Shown: piece by piece, positions 10,715 through 23,259 of the stretch
Layout: every line of letters begins with the position of its first letter
Position numbering within the stretch: position 1 is the first letter of the stretch
Assembly (NCBI GenBank): GCA_037043015.1
Contig: CM073323.1
Location: 12,025,758 to 12,089,757 of the forward strand
Reading direction: 5' to 3'
From: Bryum argenteum
Taxonomy: Eukaryota; Streptophyta; Bryopsida; Bryales; Bryaceae
DNA length: 64,000 nucleotides
The notes under the pieces: generated by a model
What the model was told of the DNA's origin: nothing
The model's database searches: none
The model's input: the letters and a program-made list of their open reading frames with translations, nothing else
Translations under genes and position numbers: made by a program

Positions 10715-11580
10715 GCTGCAGTATACGCCGACAACCTGGCAAGCCTTGCAAACAAACTCTTATCTATTAAAACTCAACTAAATAAAATAAACAAATTTTG
10801 TGAATGGGGGGATATTTACTTAAGTGCACAAAAATGTGTCATCACTGGATGTCCCAACAAAGTCAAAACAAAACCCAATACAAAACCCAATACAAAACCC
10901 AAAAAGTTTAAACTATATATACAACCGCATATTAACATCTCTTTTAGAAACCAACCAATACTTGTTTTAGACCAAAACAAACTTTATATATACCTTGGGA
11001 TTCACCTTGTACCATCACTAAAGTGGAAACTCAAACACGCATTGCGACAAACAAATTAATAAACCAATGCAAAAAACTCATAAAATGTCCCGCCACAATC
11101 AAACAGAAGATTAACGTGGTTGACACCGGTTTAAGAGCGGGCATCGCCTATAGCTTCTATGCAAACACACTCTTCCTACCAACCATCAAAAACTAGACAA
11201 AAGAAATCATAGGTATCCAAAAACTATAGGTACATACAAAAAGTAATATGCAGACTCCCATTATGTACAGCAAATGTAATATTCCAACAAACTCATGAAC
11301 TCTTTGGACTTGAAGCATTCACACTAAAAACCAAATTTCACAAAGATGTAGTTGCATGCTCTGGCACAAAGATGTCATTCACACTAAAGACCAAATTTCA
11401 CAAAGATGTAGTTGCATGCTCTGGCACAAGATGTTGATGGCAATCGACATATTATCCAATATCTTAATAGAATTTTGGAATTGTCTAAGATTATTGTATA
11501 AGGATCGTACTTCAAGCGTATGTGGAGGATGGAATCAAACAACTTTTTTCATTTCCAAACCCAAACTAGGTGACTAAATT
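10715..11580 (+). pseudogene. LINE-type reverse transcriptase fragment (degenerate)
   Basis: From 10715 the plus strand reads AAVYADNLASLANKLLS, the RT palm catalytic box with YADD altered to YADN. It continues with EWGDIYLSAQKCVITGCPNK and LYIYLGIHLVPSLKW (YLG-hLxxxLxW motif), then a stop near 11060. After a shift it gives RAGIAYSFYANTLFLPTIKN (about 11135) and THELFGLEAFTLKTKFHKDV. This order is typical of the RT palm/thumb of non-LTR elements. No ATG, endonuclease or intact frame remains. A 9-10 bp KPNT-coding triplet repeat sits near 10866. The loss of the second Asp and the stops make it inactive. Confidence 0.7.
11317..11428 (+). repeat. About 58-bp direct duplication inside the LINE tail
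   Basis: cattcacactaaaaaccaaatttcacaaag..., ending at tctggcaca, is repeated about 58 bp downstream with one or two changes (11317-11369 and 11375-11428). Confidence 0.8.
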
Positions 11581-13275
11581 TAGTAAAAAAAAGTCAATTA
11601 CCTGGTTTCTTATATTTTAATTAGCTTTTGAAATTTACTCCAAAAATAACATGAAGTCGATATGAAATGAATTTGAAAGTCAACAAAAGAAAGTTGGAAG
11701 ATATCAATTAGAAGTTGTGAAACCACATTATTTAGAAGTATCGAACATTGTCTTTGCACTTTTAGCTTTTATCATAGATAAGAAGTCAACTTGAAAAAGG
11801 AAGACAAACAGACAGAAGAGCAAATATAGTGACAATGTCGGATAAGTTGGCTCACAAGTCTTATTATATTCCATGTGTATAAAAGACCAAAACATACAAA
11901 TATAAAGCTAAAGAAAAAATGTCATGCCAAAATAATTTTGAAGAGTGAAGATTATGACTTGGAATTGCAATAGTTTTAACTTTTTATATTCTTCTATGCA
12001 TACGGAATATGTGAAGATTCATACAACAACTAGTATGCCCCTTTTGAGTTGCTATAATGAAATCAAATCTTGGAAATTGGTACTTCCTATGCAGGTATCA
12101 CAAACCTTATTCATGTCCATGTTTAGAACCTCGTTCCTTTCCCCTTTCTAAATCTTGGCATTGTTTCAAACCTTGACCATGTCTCAAACCTTGTTTTTTT
12201 TCCCATGCTTATTATTCGTTTGCAACCCCGACCTTGTCCCAAACCCTATCTTTGTTCCCATGCTTATCTCAATCCAAGGTTTCTAAGATAGAAAGGCAAA
12301 AAGGTCTAATTATTCTACTTTTTGTAATTGTTGACAATTAGGTCATTATTGCAATTTCTAAAAATAATAGAATCATGAATGCCAAGAAAATATCTTGCAA
12401 TCCCCATGTTAGTTGGGTACCGGGTCATTATTGGCACTCCTACAAAAATATGCGCTTCCAGTGACACCTGAGACACCTCTTGAATTAAACTTATTAAGAG
12501 TCTCAAAGCTTTTGTTGATAACACCACCACCCAGTCACCCAAACAAACATCTCCCATAATTATAAAGATAAATATCTTGTGTGTACTCCCGCTTGTCACT
12601 TTTTTAAAGTGCTCAACCATTTGTTATCAAATATTGGTTTTATACTTTCCGCTAAATTCAAGCATAATCAAATTCTTTTCATATTAACTTTCAATGAATT
12701 CATTTCAAGTTACATCATGTGAACTTCAGAGTAACTTCAAAAACTAGTATATAGGAGATTTGATAATGATTTCTCTTTATGAAATTTGGTTAGCTAGTTT
12801 CTTTGTCTCCTACAACGATATAAATGAATTTTATTACTAATAGACATTCTTGTGTTGGAAAGTAGTTGTTGGTAAGAAAAAAGAAAAAGAAAAATCAAGA
12901 TTTTATGTAAGTATAAGTATAACAAAGTTCCGCATGTACCCTATGTCCATACACTCTAAGCTACTTCTCCTTTGTTGAAGGAAAAGCAATTATTCTAATT
13001 TGCAATATCAACAAAGAAATGGTTATTTCTAAATTTATGAAAAATATCTCTTAGCTGATTAACTAAGTACAATGATGTGCTATATGATAAAGATTAGGAG
13101 AGTTCATGTTCCTATAACTTTGCAATATTGCATCAAGAACTTGTAACCAACACTAATTTTCTGCATTCAATAAATTAGTGTGGCCCTCAAAGGGACAGAG
13201 TTCCATCGTCGTCTTGCAACTTTCTCGCAGTCGCAGCACCTTCCCCCGCATCGATTGCGAGAAATCTGAAGCGCC
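11581..13275. other. AT-rich intergenic DNA and promoter side of the kinase gene
   Basis: No gene is recognised. Imperfect repeats of aaccttgtt/accttgtccc occur at 12100-12260. The last 150 bp become GC-rich (from about 13190), consistent with the 5' UTR of the gene starting at 13276. No clear TATA box was found. Confidence 0.4.
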
Positions 13276-15872
13276 ATGGCCGAAATTGCGCACCTCGCCG
13301 CATCGTGCTCACTACCCAGGTACTCATTTTCCTCAGATTACCCATTTGATTCGCTTACATTACCGCAAATACGTGTTCAATACCTGCATGGATAGCTCCT
13401 CTAGAATTGAGGCTCCAACTACTTTCAACTCGAATTGGGAAGTTTTGCAATGATCGAGGGTCTTGGATCAACTTAATTGATCACTAGAAATCGACACACT
13501 CCTGGTACAACAGTTGTTGTTTGCTAGAATCTGGATGTTTGCATGCTTGAATTGTTGTGGATACATGCAGGACTAAGCAGCTATGGCGTTCACCACGAGG
13601 GTTGGAAAATTCGGCCTCTCCCCCGACGCGAGCTGGAATTGCGGGTATGGTGATTGGAATCTTTTTTTACTCGTGAGACTCACAGATTCATGTTAGGGTT
13701 GCGAGTTGATAGATTAGCAAACAACTGATCTGCTTACTGATTTCAACTGATTGGGGTTTGGGTTCAATCAAGTCTTCGTATTAGAATGAATCTTCTGGTG
13801 GATTTTGTCCACACTTTTCCAACCCACGAAATACGTACTATCTTGATATGGTTTTTGCAGGGAACAAGAATACTGGGAGAAACTTTGTTGCATGGAATGG
13901 CGCAATCAGGTTGTACAATAGAACAGGGCGAACACTGAAGAGGTTCGAGCATCAACGGGCAACTTATCAGGTAGAGACGTGTGATCATAAGGATCAAACT
14001 TTTAGTGTGACCATTAGTTTAAATCCTAGCTTTCGATCGAGCTTTCTAATGTACCAATGTGGTGCAGTGGCAATGCAGCGTTCAAGAGAATCCAAGGACA
14101 CTTCAGGCCAGGTACTATTTGTTGCTTGTAATTATCTTCTGGTTTTGGTGCTTGAGCATGCAACGGATGGGCATTCATTTAATAGCATGGTCGTGATTGT
14201 AATGCAGTTCAATGGAGGAAACTTACGATACCCTCGCAAGACATTTGCTGTCGGCAGCTTTGATTACCGAACCTGGCCAAAAGTATTGCTCACTTACACC
14301 TCTGCAATCCTTTTTTTTTAAATTTCGTCAGCGGGATCAATGTATGGCATTGTCCATCTAAACTCGTGACCGAGCATTCATCAGGGAGAGTTACTCAATG
14401 AGTACGCAGGTACATGGTGGGGATAGCAGGCTCTCCTGGAGCGGGAAAATCAACAGTTGCGAAGGAGGTAGCGGTACGCTTGAATGCACTTTGGCTTGAG
14501 AAGAAGCAAGGGGAGAAAGATGATGGAGACATTGCTGTCGCTGTTCCCATGGATGGGTTCCATCTTTACCGTCATCAGCTCGATGCCATGGAGGTTACGC
14601 CCCACACTCTGAACAAAATTGTATGTCAGTATTGTTAGCTTATTATCGATGATAAAGAATTGAAACGGTGAGCGTTTAGAAATTTAACAAACATTATCAT
14701 GTTTTGTTCGGTTGGTCTGTGTACAGGACCCAGTAGAAGCCCATGCTCGTCGAGGAGGTCAGCATGGACCTCGTATCACTTTTGTTGCTGTTTTTCCCTT
14801 CTCCACTGTGACCAACTGTTGTGAATGTTTATCTTACCAGCTCACTGGACTTTCGATCCTGCGTCTCTAGTAAAGAACTTGCAGCAGTTGCGAAGTCAGG
14901 TGCGAAGGTGATCTACCTCAATCAAAACCTTTCGGATGCTATCTGTGTGTTGAAATCCTGTGCAGTTGATGTAGTAACTCGTGAATGAAAAGAAATTTGT
15001 GTTACTCCAATCAATTAATATCAATTAATTTGTGCTAAACAGGGCGAGGCGCACTTACCTTCATTCGACCACGGAGTAGGCGACCCTGTTGAAAGAGATA
15101 TATATGTTTCACCCAAGTACGATGATACTCTCCTCTAAGCTGGTGTAGACCTATCTCCATGCGAGCCTGCCTGAAGAGATCCTCGTTTTGTTTTCCAGGC
15201 ATAGAGTCGTTGTCGTGGAGGGCAACTACCTGCTAATGGAAGAAGGAGAATGGACGGGCCTAGCAAACCTTTTCGATGAACGCTGGTACGCATCACCTTA
15301 CGATCAACACCCATCACCTTATCAAGTGTGTTTCCATAAATTTTCATCAGAAACATATGATAATTATTGAGGCAGTGATGCCTAACCCTTGAATGGTAGC
15401 ATTTACACATACAACAAGCAAATTCATTTCCATACCATTCCAACAAATCGGCTTGAATAACCAAGCCAGGGTGTTCGATCAAATTTTGAGTTGGTGATAT
15501 GATGTGGACCAGGTACGTCGACATCGACATTGACGAGGCCATGAGAAGGGTTGAAAGGAGGCATGTGGCTACTGGCAAGTGCAACTTTCCTTCACCATGT
15601 TATGCAATCTCTTCTGCGGCTTTCTTCATTGATATAGCTTACTCAAAAAACTGCTGTTTGTTTTACAGGAAAAGCGCCGGACTATGCTAAGCAGCGGGTA
15701 AGTGATGATACCGGATCTTTTTGAAACCTGGATGGTCAAGTTCCCATACTAAAGTGTGGAATGGGTTCTCGAATGGCAGGTGGTGTACAATGATCGGCCG
15801 AACGCGGAACTGATAGCTCTCACAAAGAAGAACGCCGACCTCATCATCCCATCCATATCTGTTCGTCGTTGA
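13276..15872 (+). CDS. P-loop kinase of the PRK/uridine-kinase-like family (13 exons)
   Basis: Spliced CDS: 13276-13319, 13571-13644, 13861-13970, 14068-14111, 14208-14282, 14410-14593, 14727-14757, 14841-14899, 15043-15116, 15199-15285, 15513-15574, 15669-15697, 15780-15872 (966 nt, 321 aa). Residues 1-90 are poorly conserved, Ser/Arg-rich and could hold an organelle targeting peptide. SMEETYDTLARHLL precedes a Walker A loop GSPGAGKST (about 123-131). PMDGFHLYRHQLD, DPVEAHARRGAHWTFDP, PSFDHGVGDPVERD, VVVEGNYLL, a lid-like RRVERRHVATGK and YNDRPNAEL follow. These are signatures of plant proteins annotated as 'putative uridine kinase' or D-glycerate/pantothenate-kinase-like P-loop NTPases. The fold phosphorylates a small metabolite with ATP, but the substrate is not predictable. 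The intron at 15575-15668 is GC-AG; the others are GT-AG. I chose the start as the only ATG giving a frame continuous with exon 2. Confidence 0.88.
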
Positions 15873-17955
15873 TTCATGCGAGACTTATCATGTTGCCAAA
15901 GAATCTGGATCATCTCACCAGAAGAACATGCGTCTTTGCTCAGACTTTTGCAAGCAATGCCTTTCTCATTTTGTTGAAATCTGGCTTTGTTTGTTGAAGC
16001 TCTCTATTGGTTTCTGGTAGACCTGCTGCTTTGATTCTTGGTGAAGGTGGTCTTGGAACATTCCATAGGCGAGCATCTACTTCACATGCTTGTCACTTTG
16101 TTCCATATGTTCATTGTAATAGAGTTGTGAGTTGTGTTGTAATGTTTGCCAGTTCTTTGTATTTACTTATTTCTTTGTATCATCAAGGAAAACAAATATG
16201 TTGTTGCGTTTAGCATTTATTGGCATATTTTTGACATATTTTTGACATGGAAATAAACAAAACAACTTCTTTTGTTTTTACATGGGTTTTTTAGATGCTT
16301 ATTTTATGTTTCGAATCTACCTAAATTGGTACGTATGCTGATATGAAAATAAAAAACACAACTTCTTTCATTTATATGAAAGTCTTTTTTTTTTAAAAAA
16401 AGAACTATATGTGTGTATTACATTTTTGATCCATATCAAACCATCTGTACTTAATTATCCTTTCTACTTGATAAGAGATGTAAACTTTCTTTTGATTAAT
16501 TTTTGGATGGCGGCTTCAAATGTATTTTCAACATAGATTGTTATCTTTTTATGGATATGAGGGTCGATGCAATTTTGAATTTGAAGGTCGTCAAACATTA
16601 TTATCTCCAACCAAAGATTGTGGTTTTAATAAATATGTACCTTCTAGATATGAATTTTAAGACCATGATACATTATCGTTAAACAAAAAATGTGGTTTTC
16701 ATAAACCCTATATCTTCTAGGTGTAGATTGGGGATGTAATCTCAGTATTGTCCAATCCCACTTTTTACAATCTAAACTAGATTGTAACAAGGTCTTGAAC
16801 AATTTTGGAGTTGAGTTTCCCTTCGAGGATCCAAAGAAACAATCTCCATCTTGAGATGATAATCCTTGATCATCTCCCGATTCAAAATTGACCAAGTATG
16901 GTCAATAAAGAAATTACAATTTGTAAAGTGAATACACGTGAAATTAGGACTAGCCATTTAAGAAGGCGTACCAAAATGAATAAATCATACGTATTACATA
17001 TAAGATACAATGTGTTGAAGTTGAATGATTGCTATCAGAAGTTGGATGCAATATGGAATCATTACATGAAGCTTCCATATTGTAAAAAATTAAAATTTGT
17101 AAACAAATGCATTGTTTTAACACTATATAAAATTATAGCTCAATAGTAATAAAAATTATTACAAAAAATATGTTGACAACCTACACTTCATAAATTATGT
17201 TAAAATGCCCATCTCCAAACTCTACCTTTATTATTTATTGCAATCTAGTTATTCATCATTAACTTCATTATTAATAAACAAATAAATATTCATGAACCAC
17301 TCACAATAATGATACTATATTGACCATAAAACCCACAGTTCCTAATGAGAAAATTCTCATACTTACAGACCTCTCGTACATATTTAAGCCTGAAAATGAT
17401 ATGTACTTAAAAACTATCAAAAAAACACAAACAAATATAAATATGTAGCATATTCTTGATACAAGTACAAAATATTCCTTGTAACCTAGATGAAAAAACA
17501 CTTATATCTAACTTTAGTCATCTATTCAAATAATCTATATTAAACTAGCAATGTAACCGTCGTCCTCGACTGGAAAGTTCTTTATATAGTACTTTCATAA
17601 AATTATCATATGTTTACCATTCCCTCATATTACGTTTATTATTTTTTATATATGTCCAAGTTTTGTTTTTTTATTTTATTTACATAATCCAAAAGAAGGT
17701 AGGTAGGTAGGTTGGTAGGTTAGTGGGTACGAATGATCGCTGATAGAAGTAGATTTTTACAATTGGTAGAAGTTATGTAAATTTGAAAGAGTAGTTGTAC
17801 ATTGTATTTACACCAAAGGACGTCAAAAGTGCCTCATACTAAAGTTGCAGCTTGCTACCTAATATACTTAGGTACCTCCAACTATAACTTTTTTTGCACT
17901 ATGTATTTTGAATACATATTACTAGTATCTTACCAAAAAAGGAGATGAAAATCTT
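15873..17955. other. Intergenic: 3' flank of kinase gene, then AT-rich DNA
   Basis: 15873-16210 is probably 3' UTR/terminator sequence of the kinase gene (T-rich, several AATAAA-like words near 16250). The rest to 17955 is AT-rich, with a short (aggt)n stretch at 17698-17722 and no recognised gene. Confidence 0.4.
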
Positions 17956-19739
17956 TTATGCTACCTTTAGATGTGAGGTGACATCCTTATCCATCTTATC
18001 AAGTGTCTTGTGGTCCTTGCCAAAACCCATAAGAATATGAGTCACTAACATGTTCCCCCACCGAATTGTCTCAGCCAACCGCCCCACGAAAGGCACCCGC
18101 ACAGTATGCCTATTCCAGAGCCTATATCCACCCCACCTGTACAAAGATATGTAAGCAAACATGTAAGGAAACACATAACTGATCTATCATGAAAATGTAT
18201 TAAGAATTGCAAGTTTCAACTTCGGTACAATCAAATAGAAAAAGCTTACAAATCTTCGTGGCGCATCACTTTTCCATTGACTACCTGCAAAATCAACACA
18301 TATGTAAATGATAACAACTCGAAGGCAGAGAATTTGATACCAAGAATTTCCGGACTCTAAATTCCGAGAACCCTAAACACTGACCGTGAGTTTGATGAGT
18401 GACTGCATGGTCAGGAAGTAACCAACAGGCCCCAGTTGCAGGAGCTTGTACTGCTGTAGATTGTCTATGTGAACCTGCACCATACATACACAAGTAACCA
18501 GTGAAAAGGAAAGATCAAAAATCACATCAAAATCATCAAAATATGGTGTGATTCAGCAAGTACCTCCCCAGATGCAGGTGAGGTTTCTTCCTCCCAGATG
18601 GAGTACTTCAACACTGTGCTGTCAAGGAACACCTTGGGCATTGCGTAGAAGGCAGATTTGATCCTCGGAATCCTGCAAGACAATCACAGCATTCATACAA
18701 CATCGATCGAATCCATACGCATAACAATGAAGTTAGTGTGTGAGGTCTACGAGATTTGTTACTGACCCGTGCGCTTGCATGAGTGGATCCTCGAAAGTTG
18801 CATTCGGCCAGTAGATTGCCTCGAAGTCATGTGCAGATGAGGTGGAATTATACCTGATGCAAATTGGATTTGCTGTCAATCTCGAATAATTAAATCGTCT
18901 GATGTGGAATTGAAGGATAGCAAAAACTGGAGATCGAACTCGGGAAAGTATGCTTACAGATTGAGTAAGTGGGGAATGATCCGAGATGCAACGCGTCCAA
19001 GCTCCGAGGTTGTCGATGCCTCACTTGGCTCGGATTCCTCTGCTTCGGACTGCTCTTCCACAGGAATGGGAGATTCTTGTGCAAAAGGAGATGACTTCTC
19101 ATCAACAGGAATGCGAGCTTCTTCTTCAGCAGGAGCTCCCTGCTCTTTCTCAGGAGCACGAGCATCTTCTTCAAAAGGAGACGAATTCTCATCCACAGGA
19201 ATGCGAGCTTCCTCTTTTTCAGGAGTTGACGGCTCTTCAGCAGGACTACGAGCGTCTTCTTCAACAGGAGATGACTTCTCTTCCACAGAAATGCCAGCTT
19301 CTTCTACAGAAGGAACTGACTGCTCTTCTACAGGAGTGCGAGGATCTACTTCTTCTTCTTCAAAAGGAGATGACTGCTCGTCGACAGGAATGCGAGCTTC
19401 TTTTTCTTCAGAAGGAGCTGACTGCTCTCGAGCATCTTCTTCTTCAACAGGAGATGATTCCTCTTCGACAGGAATGCGAGCTTCCTCTTCTCCAATTCCT
19501 TTCGAAGGAGCAACTATCTCATCTTTTGGAACGGTGTCGGGGTCCACTGTTCCGAAAACAAGCGCTTCCCCATTCACCTTCCCGTCATCATCAGTGCCAC
19601 CATTGGAGGCAACGACACTGTATGGAGTAGCTGCGAACCAAATCAAGAAAACCAGTTCCATAAACCCTATTATTCAAGAAGGAAACCAAAAGATTGGAAT
19701 GCAAGAATGAAGCTTACCTTGAGACGACTCGTCGGCCAT
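17956..19739 (-). CDS. Acidic-repeat protein with C-terminal SnoaL/NTF2-like domain (7 exons)
   Basis: Spliced on the minus strand: 19739-19718, 19630-18958, 18853-18767, 18672-18564, 18474-18385, 18284-18250, 18136-17956 (1197 nt, 398 aa). Start MADESSQ. Residues about 30-215 are a low-complexity acidic region of imperfect repeats (core EEARIPVDExSSPFEE) encoded by one 673-bp exon. Residues about 235-398 resemble a SnoaL/NTF2-like fold: YNSTSSAHDFEAIYWPNATF, EDPLMQAHGIPRIKSAFYAM, VHIDNLQQYKLL, VVNGKVMRHEDLWGGYRLWN, PFVGRLAETIRWGN and THILMGFGKD. The domain assignment rests on recalled plant/fungal relatives, so no catalytic activity is proposed. No signal peptide or membrane segment is seen. 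All introns are short GT-AG introns. Long plus-strand frames here are shadows of the Ser/Glu-rich repeat. Confidence 0.8.
19008..19560 (-). repeat. Coding minisatellite-like repeat within the acidic exon
   Basis: A unit of about 45-66 bp encoding variants of E-E-A-R-I-P-V-D-E-x-S-S-P-F/V-E-E-D recurs about nine to ten times. Unit lengths are unequal but in frame. Repeat number probably varies between alleles. Confidence 0.75.
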
Positions 19740-20190
19740 GGTTTCAATCAGTGCAGCACGAATTGCCAGACTACCGCGAAGCACGACTGCATAGAAGGGA
19801 AGAAACGCAGCTAAGTAATTTGGAGGTAAGGCGCATGCATGGTTACAGAACCCAAGAAAAAGGAACAGTGCAACAAACGAGAGATAAAAAATTACTCACT
19901 GTCCTTCGAGCACGATGACCTCGACTGCGAAGTGCCACTTGGCAATATGAGTGGTCCTTGCTTCGCAGCCGTCCATCTCTTTACTCCCGACTTCCAGGTG
20001 CGTGCCAAGTGGTGCAATCGCTGGGAGCATAATGGCATTCATTCAACATTGTGCTTGAGACTGGAATGGAGAGTCCGCCCCGCCATAACGTGGGCCCGCT
20101 CTTTCCTAGACTTTGAATGCTCCTAGACTTTGAACGCACATTCTGTAGGGGTCATTCCTCTGTCTGTGATCGTGCACACGGAGGTCGAGC

Positions 20191-20207
20191 TAGGGTTTAG
20201 GGTTTAG
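20191..20207. promoter_or_regulatory. Double telo-box motif
   Basis: TAGGGTTTAGGGTTTAG is a perfect double telo-box (AAACCCTA on the other strand), a cis-element frequent near transcription starts of plant housekeeping genes. It lies about 450 bp upstream of the minus-strand gene ending at 19739 and could equally serve a plus-strand transcript, though I see no gene there. Confidence 0.5.
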
Positions 20208-20700
20208 CTTCTTTCGTTTGCGTTGTTTGCAATGGGCCATCGTTTGCAAGGGAGAGGAGATTGAGAGCTGCATCGGAATTCCTCGGCAGCTGAGACTGCT
20301 TGGATGGAACATGAGGTGAGAATTTGTGAAGCCACTTCTTCGATTTGTTGTGGGCTTTGTCACTCTGCTTCGGCATCGCTTCATCGTTTGGGATTTGCTC
20401 GTGGAATTGGCCTTGATTCCCACGAACATGTTGAGATCGCTGTTGTTACTCTCAAGCGACATGAGATCAACATGCACATGCACAGTATGAATTGCAAGCA
20501 AGGCTGTTGTTGAAGGTAACCCGCTCGAGATCGGTGCAAATTTTAGCATGGCAAATCCGTTGTAAAGCAATTTGTGTGCATGAAGTAAAGTAGAAGATTG
20601 GATTTCATCGTTTTTGAATCTAAATTTTGTTATGAAGTTTTAGAATTGAAGTAGTAGGTGTTTCCAAAATACATAGTCTAAAATGTTCATGACGAGTTTA
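20208..20700. other. Intergenic, no gene supported
   Basis: Moderately GC-rich to about 20520 with only short frames on both strands. It may be the promoter and 5' UTR of the 17956-19739 gene. Confidence 0.35.
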
Positions 20701-20703
20701 TTC

Positions 20704-20885
20704 AAATTCAACCTTCAAAAGAGAGATAGAAACTTTGGTCTCTTTCTAAGGGGCCGGCGTGAATGAAGTGTCTGTTCATAATGCTAATATTCCGATGGCC
20801 ACCGGACAAGGGGAAATTGGAACAATACTACCTCCCCCTCTCGAGGGTGGACACGTTTCTAGCCTAGTTACTACTATGTGCCTTT
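20704..20885 (-). mobile_element. SINE copy (3' part)
   Basis: The minus strand carries the SINE body and tail: ccaatttccccttgtccggt, ggccatcggaatattagcat, cacttcattcacgccggccc and a tctatctctc tail. The tRNA-like head is missing. It is in the same family as 24985-25268, 27075-27762, 33088-33196 and 57105-57755. Confidence 0.75.
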
Positions 20886-21579
20886 GAAACTACTATGTAC
20901 CTTCTTCAAAATTTACCCTGGTGGGTGGGCAATGTTTGTGTTGCACCATTATCAAGCAAGATACCTCATGAAATGGAAGGAAAGTTGTTGGAACAAATAT
21001 GAAGTCATGCTTTGTTGATCCACTATTCATTTTTTGAATCAAGGGTTGTGGAGAACGGATTGAGATTTGTAGGAAACCTAATTCCACTAAATGTGATTTT
21101 GAATTGTCACACCATAATTCTTAGATACAACCTCTCAAGGTAAAAAAATTCACGACTATTGTACTAGCACTTAGTTTTTAAAGGTATTATTCTCTTTGCT
21201 TTCTTTAGATTAATGTTTTTATCAAGCCTAAACTTGAATGTCGAGAGTTTGAGATGACTTTCTACATTATTCTTGATGTTGTTGTTCATTGCTTCGACTC
21301 AGAAGCAACTTATGTGATGCCTGTGTAAAGGAGATTTTCAAGATATTGTTTGGGTTGGCAAATTTGTTCTTGGAGGGTTATAGAGTATGGTTATTGAAGA
21401 TGTACTTTTGTAATGCTCATTGCGATGTATTCTCGTGATTGGCTAATCTATTTTGAAAAGAATATAGAGTATGCGTGTTGAAGTTGTTGCTTAGAATAAG
21501 ATTTGAAGAATCTTGTCAACTTCTAGGTTTTGCATTTGTTTTCAAAATATTTGAGTTAACAATGATGGTATTGAGGCTT

Positions 21580-21661
21580 GTTTTGGATTATGTTGTGCTC
21601 AATGATGTGTTTTGGATTATGTTGTGCTCAATGATGTGTTTTGGATTATGTTGTGCTCAAC
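21580..21661 (+). repeat. Three-copy 29-30 bp tandem repeat
   Basis: The unit ttttggattatgttgtgctc plus aatgatgtg starts at 21580, 21610 and 21639. Confidence 0.9.
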
Positions 21662-22040
21662 ATCATATAAAGCATCTACAAATTAGAGAAATTGAGATGA
21701 TTCTTTATATAGAAAACTTGAAGATCTTACACTTACTTACTTTATGAACTGGATTTGAAAAGAATTGAAAATTTTACCACCAAGTATGTGATACTTTATA
21801 TTACATTAATGTTTGAAAATTAACATTGCTTGTAAAATGGTTGATGGAACGTGTAGGGTCAATATATATAAACATGTAAGTCTTTACTTCTTAAATGCGT
21901 AGGGATTGTTTTTTTAACCCCCAACACATCATTGTGTTTGAAGTGCTACTAGTGAAATTGAGAGTGAGATATTTAGATCTCAAATCTTGAAGTAGACATA
22001 AGGACGCTTTACATGAGGAGTAAAGCCATACATGGAATCA

Positions 22041-22045
<5 letters not shown>

Positions 22046-22075
<30 letters not shown>
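22046..22075. repeat. (AT)n microsatellite
   Basis: About 15 uninterrupted AT dinucleotides. Confidence 0.9.
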
Positions 22076-22079
<4 letters not shown>

Positions 22080-22399
22080 GTGGTAATTAAATTAATACAT
22101 CAAACAATAAGATCATACTAAGTGCTAGAGAATCTATGTAATTTAGGCTATAATGGGGCTCATTGAGGTTTGGATATTTATATCTATTATCTCTGTATGA
22201 TTTAATATGTAAGCTTGAGGGGTACTTTTCTTGAAAACATTTGTTTTTGATCTAAGTTAATTGTGTGCTTTTGATGATATTTTTGCCTAAGAGCTATATA
22301 TAATGGTAGAGAGCTCTTTGACTCCTAAAGTCATAAAGAGAAGAATTTTTTTTTTTTTTTTTTTCTTAAGCTTAGCTTAGGCTTGTACTACCACGTTTT

Positions 22400-23100
22400 T
22401 ACAGCATGAAGTTAAATAATGCAACAATTTTTCTTTTCTTTCTAAAAAACTTGTCACGGTTTTAAACTTCTTATACTTTGGGAATCATTCACTCTCAAAG
22501 TTCAAAACTCAAGTTAGGACATTATCAAAATAACTCTAAACTGTGGCAGATTCTTAAATAATTTCAAAAACTACCCAAAATCGAGTAGACAATATTAGCT
22601 TAGCAATTTATCAATAATAGAGATACTTCTTTTTTCAAGTTTTGTTTTAACTACATGTAAAGAAGGCACCAAGAAATGTTCTATTGCTAAATTTTTTATA
22701 AGTATAAATATGCACATGATTAAGTATTTCATGAACCAACCATTGTATTGAATTTCAACATGATCCCCATATCAATACTCAAATTTTTCTCAAAAATAAT
22801 ATGTTATACACATGCATATAATTCACCTAGAGATTTTGGAATAGAGACCATCAATTTGTTACTTATTTTTTTCAGAAAATTGTTGATTTGACATTGCATT
22901 TCTTGCTAAAAAAAGAAAAATTACTTTCTCAACTTCGAATATCATGATCGCAAGATTAATAACAATTTTTAAGCCTTTGATCTTGTGTACATGTATAAGT
23001 CATGTTCTAGGTCTTATAACTGTTGTAATATGTTACAAAGTGCAGGTTTTCACCTTGCATTCGAAAGAGGTAATTCTGAGGGCAAAACAAAGAAGTGAGA
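22400..23100. repeat. Eroded copy of the 43180-44004 element family
   Basis: It shares diagnostic words with 34442-34966, 35900-36310 and 43180-44004: the order 'ggcaccaagaaatgttct', 'catgtacaag...ttctaggtc...aacatg' and 'caccttgcatt'. Ends are not resolvable. Confidence 0.5.
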
Positions 23101-23259
23101 TTATCTAACTGTATGTGTTGAAAAGGAAATTAGATATAGGAAGGATTGGTGCAATCTAATTGTAGCCTTGCTGTGAAAGTTACAATAGCATGACAAGATG
23201 GTAGGTGGATTAAGGATGTTGCAACCGTTATAAATATTGTAATTTTCCACTTGCATACA

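Noticed and set aside
18904..19710. 268- and 214-codon plus-strand frames rich in Ser/Gln
   Set aside because: They are antisense shadows of the acidic repeat exon of the minus-strand gene, whose seven exons splice in frame.
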